From the NCBI RefSeq assembly GCF_012849215.1, contig NZ_CP051682.1, positions 2,356,001-2,420,000 on the forward strand: a stretch of 64,000 bases of DNA, written 5' to 3'. Position 1 is the first letter of the stretch; every line of letters begins with the position of its first letter. Under the pieces are notes generated by a model. That model was not told the origin of the DNA, searched no databases, and was given only the letters and a program-made list of their open reading frames with translations. Shown here in pieces: positions 61,222-64,000 of the stretch. Both the position numbers and the translations under genes were made by a program. The DNA is from Mucilaginibacter robiniae (GTDB taxonomy: Bacteria > Bacteroidota > Bacteroidia > Sphingobacteriales > Sphingobacteriaceae).

Positions 61222-61788
61222 CTATCCAACTACCTTAATTTGATGGTGCATTAATAAGCCCGGTAACCCATGTAAAGAAAACATAGCTTTTTTCAATGTA
61301 TTCTGTTCGGGGTTGATGGTGTAGTTGAATGCAGTTAGCAGATTAGCTCCGGTAAGATCGGTTCGGCTGAAAATGGTTCTGTTTAAATCAGTTTCCTCGA
61401 ATACAGAGTTTGAAAGGTTGGTTCCAGTAAAGTTGGCTTCTTTCAATGATACCTTACTGAACTTCGTTTTTAGCATCTTTTTGTTCACGAACGAGGCATA
61501 ATCCAGCATACACGAAGTAAAGGATACGCTGAACAAAAAATCCTGGCACTCACTGAAGTTTACGCCTAGCAGCTTACAATCTGTAAATGCAGCATCAGTT
61601 AAAACCGAACCATCCAGTTTCATGAGTGATAAATTACATTCGATAAAGGTGCATTCCAGAAACTTACTATACGAAAACTGACTATTGGAAAAATCACATT
61701 TCCGAAAAGTACAGCTTTGAAATTCGCGGCCCTGAATTACTTTTCCGGTATAGTTAATCTGCTCAAATGTTTTATCCTCGTGAATCAT
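61222..61788 (-). CDS. Pentapeptide repeat protein, Qnr-like
   Basis: A 188-residue right-handed beta-helix protein. Repeats of the form A(D/N)(L/F)xx run from about residue 18 to 150 (CTFRKCDFSNSQFSYSKFLE, later ANFTGTNLSNSVFEETDLNR). The C-terminal FNYTINPEQNTLKKAMFSLHGLPGLL matches the dimerisation tail of Qnr and MfpA-type proteins, which mimic DNA and protect gyrase. A role in fluoroquinolone tolerance is possible but cannot be predicted from sequence alone. Several cysteines inside the helix are typical of the Qnr group. It converges with murF. Confidence 0.9.
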   Translation of the reverse strand: MIHEDKTFEQINYTGKVIQGREFQSCTFRKCDFSNSQFSYSKFLECTFIECNLSLMKLDGSVLTDAAFTDCKLLGVNFSECQDFLFSVSFTSCMLDYASFVNKKMLKTKFSKVSLKEANFTGTNLSNSVFEETDLNRTIFSRTDLTGANLLTAFNYTINPEQNTLKKAMFSLHGLPGLLMHHQIKVVG

Positions 61789-61933
61789 CCGCTGCTCTTA
61801 ATGCTTGGTAAAGGTAAAACTTATGCGTTGAACCTAAACGCCATTTTTACATATCTACCGCTGCATAAATGGCATAAATACAGGGTAAAACCCCTTGTAC
61901 ATGTTCAGGAACGATTTTTGAAATACTCTTGTT

Positions 61934-62620
61934 ATGAGTTACTTATTATTGATTGTTATTGGATTAGTGAGCTTAGGCGTACAATGGCGTTTTCGGAATA
62001 AGTTTAAAAAACATTCAGAAGAAGGTTTGCTATCGGGCCTTTCGGGTGCCGAAGTAGCTGAGCGCATGTTGAACGACCATGGCATATATAACGTACAAGT
62101 GGTAGCGGCCGAAGGACAACTGTCTGACCATTACAACCCGGCAAACCATACCGTAAACCTGAGTTCGGAAGTATATTATGGCCGTAGCGTGGCTGCCGCT
62201 GCTGTAGCCGCACACGAGTGCGGACATGCCGTGCAACATGCCAAAGCCTACGGTTGGTTAAATTTGCGTACCGCTATTGTACCGGCCATTCAGGTGGCCT
62301 CCAACATTGTGCAATGGACCTTGATGATTGGCGTTATGCTACTGATATTTTCGGGCAACCCACTCATACTGGCCATTGGTGTAGCTGCCTTGGCGCTGGT
62401 TACTGTATTTAGCTTTATTACGCTACCCGTTGAGTTTGATGCCAGCCGACGTGCTTTAGCCTGGTTGGATAATAACTACAACGTAGTACAAACCCGCCAG
62501 GAACATGATGAAGCTAAAGATGCCCTATGGTGGGCCGCCATGACCTACGTAGTAGCTGCATTAAGCTCATTAGCCACCCTGTTGTACTACGCCTCTCTGC
62601 TGAGTGGCCGCAGGCGATAA
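61934..62620 (+). CDS. Membrane zinc metallopeptidase, YugP family
   Basis: A 228-residue inner-membrane protein. A short N-terminal helix (about 1-16) is followed by a cytoplasmic or periplasmic segment with the zinc motif AAHECGHAVQHA (HExxH, about residues 93-104). Two membrane helices (about 120-140 and 143-165) and a final one (about 205-222) follow. The preamble DHYNPANHTVNLSSEVYYGRSVAAAAVAAHE matches YugP. Physiological substrates are unknown. The start ATG follows a short gap after the divergent pentapeptide gene, and a bidirectional terminator follows. Confidence 0.93.
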   Translation: MSYLLLIVIGLVSLGVQWRFRNKFKKHSEEGLLSGLSGAEVAERMLNDHGIYNVQVVAAEGQLSDHYNPANHTVNLSSEVYYGRSVAAAAVAAHECGHAVQHAKAYGWLNLRTAIVPAIQVASNIVQWTLMIGVMLLIFSGNPLILAIGVAALALVTVFSFITLPVEFDASRRALAWLDNNYNVVQTRQEHDEAKDALWWAAMTYVVAALSSLATLLYYASLLSGRRR

Positions 62621-62640
62621 ATTGCTATCTTAAAATAACT

Positions 62641-62675
62641 AAAAAGCCTCACCAATTAAATTTGTGAGGCTTTTT
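62641..62675. terminator. Bidirectional intrinsic terminator
   Basis: AAAAAGCCTCAC pairs with GTGAGGCTTTTT around AATTAAATT-type bases. The A and T flanks let it work for both the YugP gene and the convergent phosphatase gene. Confidence 0.85.
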
Positions 62676-62721
62676 GCTGGAGTAGTTTTTTTTTAAAGTA
62701 TGTATAATAAGGTTAGCTATG

Positions 62722-64000
62722 TTACTTTATACTTTCCAAATATGCACGGCCATTCATGTTTATGCTGGCACCAATTTGGGCAAGCCGGTTCAGGTAAAAT
62801 TTTCGTACCGCTATCCACTGGTAAAAGCTTCCTGTTGATGGCTGTAAGCCTATTATTTTAACCGGTCGCTCATTTAGCAAGAACTGAATCAGGTAATTGC
62901 CTTTTGTATTTTTATAAAGTACCCAGGCAATATTAGCGCTTAGCGGAATAATAGCCGAAGCCTGCCAGTGTTGGTTAAAACCAATTATGTTTTTAGAGGC
63001 TACTGCAGCAGGTTCCATGCCCAACAAGGTAGCTAATGGTGATACTGTTTCGGCATGAGCAAAATGCAACTGTGCTTTAACCGGCGAACCATTCAGGTAT
63101 GCATCGGTTGTTTTAACTAAATCGGCTAATAAAGGTGCCGCTATTTTTATAGGTAAACCTAATGTATTTGTACCTGGCCCTTTTTTCAGATAATCATCAG
63201 CCTGATCGATATAAGCTAAAGTGTTCAGTTCCTGGCAAGTAAAAAGTGAAGAAAAATCAAGCTCTTTGGCGCTATATCCAGCTTCTTTGATCTCAGCAGC
63301 TAAGGAGTGCACAATAGTGGCAAAGCCGAATACATCATTTGTAAAATCAGACTGATTTTCAGTCGATAGTTTTTTCAGGAAATCAGCTTTAAAAAATCGG
63401 GCTGCAACCTGCTGGTTAATGGCGCTGATATGCTTTTGCTGTTGTAGCAGCACCATAGCTTTAGTCCAGTTGCCTTTATCTTCAAACTGCGTGTATGCGG
63501 GTGATAAATCATAAAAGCGTAGAGTCGTATCATTAACACCTCGCTCTACTACATCAGCCTGAGGTGCCAGCGTTTGCAGCTGTTGCACAAAAGCATCAGC
63601 GCTTTGCCGGGTACGCACTTCTTTGGTAATGGTAACGTCTACTTTGGGCTTACCGGCAAATACCGGTTGATTAGCGGCATATAAGCGCCCTGCAATACCC
63701 TGTAACTCAGCCCGACCTTCGGCCGATATGGATTTGGTTTTTCCTTTTTCTACCTTTTGTAGCGCCATTACCATGCGTTTTAACTGTAATCCGGTAGGCG
63801 TAAGTGCCTGACTACTATCCGCTTGCTGTAATAGCCGATAAGCATAAGATGATTCAGGACTTTTAGTTAAATGCCTGGCCCCATGTCGCCCCACATAATT
63901 AATAAACACCGGCTCATAACCTGTAGGTATTTTGACTGCTGCACCTTTTGGTGCATGGTATAGGGTTTTGGTGCCTAAAAAGTTGCTATCACAGGTTTGG
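62722..64000 (-). CDS. Histidine-type acid phosphatase (phytase/MINPP-like), 5' end beyond the window
   Basis: The frame is open to the right edge, so the gene is partial. The visible part, about 425 residues, begins with DSNFLGTKTLYHAPKG and the approach GYEPVFINYVGRHGARH, which carries the RHG catalytic motif with the nucleophilic His. The C-terminal acid/base motif is expected near LQLHFAHAETVSPLATLLG (HAET in place of HD). The pattern LGTKTPY-like plus VFINYVGRHGARHL is shared with multiple inositol polyphosphate phosphatases. It presumably has a signal peptide upstream and acts outside the cytoplasm on phytate or other phosphomonoesters. The frame opening with GTG at 63909 is not the real start. 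Confidence 0.88.
   Translation of the reverse strand, partial: QTCDSNFLGTKTLYHAPKGAAVKIPTGYEPVFINYVGRHGARHLTKSPESSYAYRLLQQADSSQALTPTGLQLKRMVMALQKVEKGKTKSISAEGRAELQGIAGRLYAANQPVFAGKPKVDVTITKEVRTRQSADAFVQQLQTLAPQADVVERGVNDTTLRFYDLSPAYTQFEDKGNWTKAMVLLQQQKHISAINQQVAARFFKADFLKKLSTENQSDFTNDVFGFATIVHSLAAEIKEAGYSAKELDFSSLFTCQELNTLAYIDQADDYLKKGPGTNTLGLPIKIAAPLLADLVKTTDAYLNGSPVKAQLHFAHAETVSPLATLLGMEPAAVASKNIIGFNQHWQASAIIPLSANIAWVLYKNTKGNYLIQFLLNERPVKIIGLQPSTGSFYQWIAVRKFYLNRLAQIGASINMNGRAYLESIK

Noticed and set aside
1..64000. CRISPR arrays
   Set aside because: The repeated sequences found (REP cores, 81-bp repeat, metH leader arms) are palindromic and irregularly spaced; no array of regular repeat-spacer units was seen.
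1..64000. rRNA and tRNA genes
   Set aside because: No cloverleaf-like sequence with a recognisable T-arm or conserved rRNA stretch was found by eye; weakly supported without a tRNA scan.

Overview
The window reads as a Bacteroidota chromosome of the Sphingobacteriaceae type (Mucilaginibacter/Pedobacter-like). This is inferred from promoters of the TTG-N19/20-TAnnTTTG kind, weak or absent Shine-Dalgarno sequences with some TTG/GTG starts, LytS/LytTR signalling, IS1182 and RAYT elements, and many secreted peptidases with signal peptides ending in AQ(A/S/T). No rRNA or tRNA gene was seen.

Layout. (1) Positions 1 to about 5,230 are the right-hand end of an integrated element. It carries a 5'-truncated, visibly GC-rich dnaE2/imuC-like polymerase gene, two small unknown genes, a candidate small RNA and a large serine recombinase. 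The recombinase gene ends inside comM, which keeps only its first 350 codons. (2) 5.2-19.1 kb lies mostly on the minus strand: two M1-type peptidases, a secreted TonB-C/plug-like protein, a sirtuin, an M28 peptidase and an S41 protease. Within it, 12.5-14.3 kb holds five copies of a 27-bp REP palindrome around a RAYT transposase gene broken by one amber codon. (3) 19.1-30.7 kb, plus strand: murQ, a Bax-inhibitor-1 protein, an OmpW-like protein, a SAM-I riboswitch driving metH / four-helix-bundle protein / metF, a LytS-LytTR pair and an orphan receiver. (4) 30.9-40.4 kb, plus strand: an intradiol-dioxygenase-like lipoprotein, an unknown protein and a pirin-like protein. These are followed by a tight cluster: TatA, a 34-aa membrane peptide, a PqqD-like protein, an ATP-grasp ligase, a PLP decarboxylase, a urea-transporter/M23 fusion, a YaiO-like barrel and a TPR protein. 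(5) 40.4-64 kb: recQ, M14 and M3 peptidases, pdxA, rsmA, a WYL regulator with DinB, a 2-hydroxyacid dehydrogenase, greA, HIT, DUF4142, an IS1182 element, phosphohexomutase, an SDR, murF, a Qnr-like pentapeptide protein, a YugP-like metallopeptidase, and a histidine phosphatase running off the right edge.

How the genes work together. metH and metF share a SAM-sensing leader and form the methyl-folate branch of methionine synthesis. murQ and murF serve cell-wall recycling and synthesis. The most intriguing unit is the 33.2-40.4 kb cluster. It combines a peptide- or carrier-binding protein, an amino-acid ligase, an amino-acid decarboxylase, an inner-membrane transporter/peptidase fusion and an outer-membrane barrel, which looks like an undescribed synthesis-and-export pathway for a modified amino acid or peptide. 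All functional statements come from reading the sequence; no database search was run.
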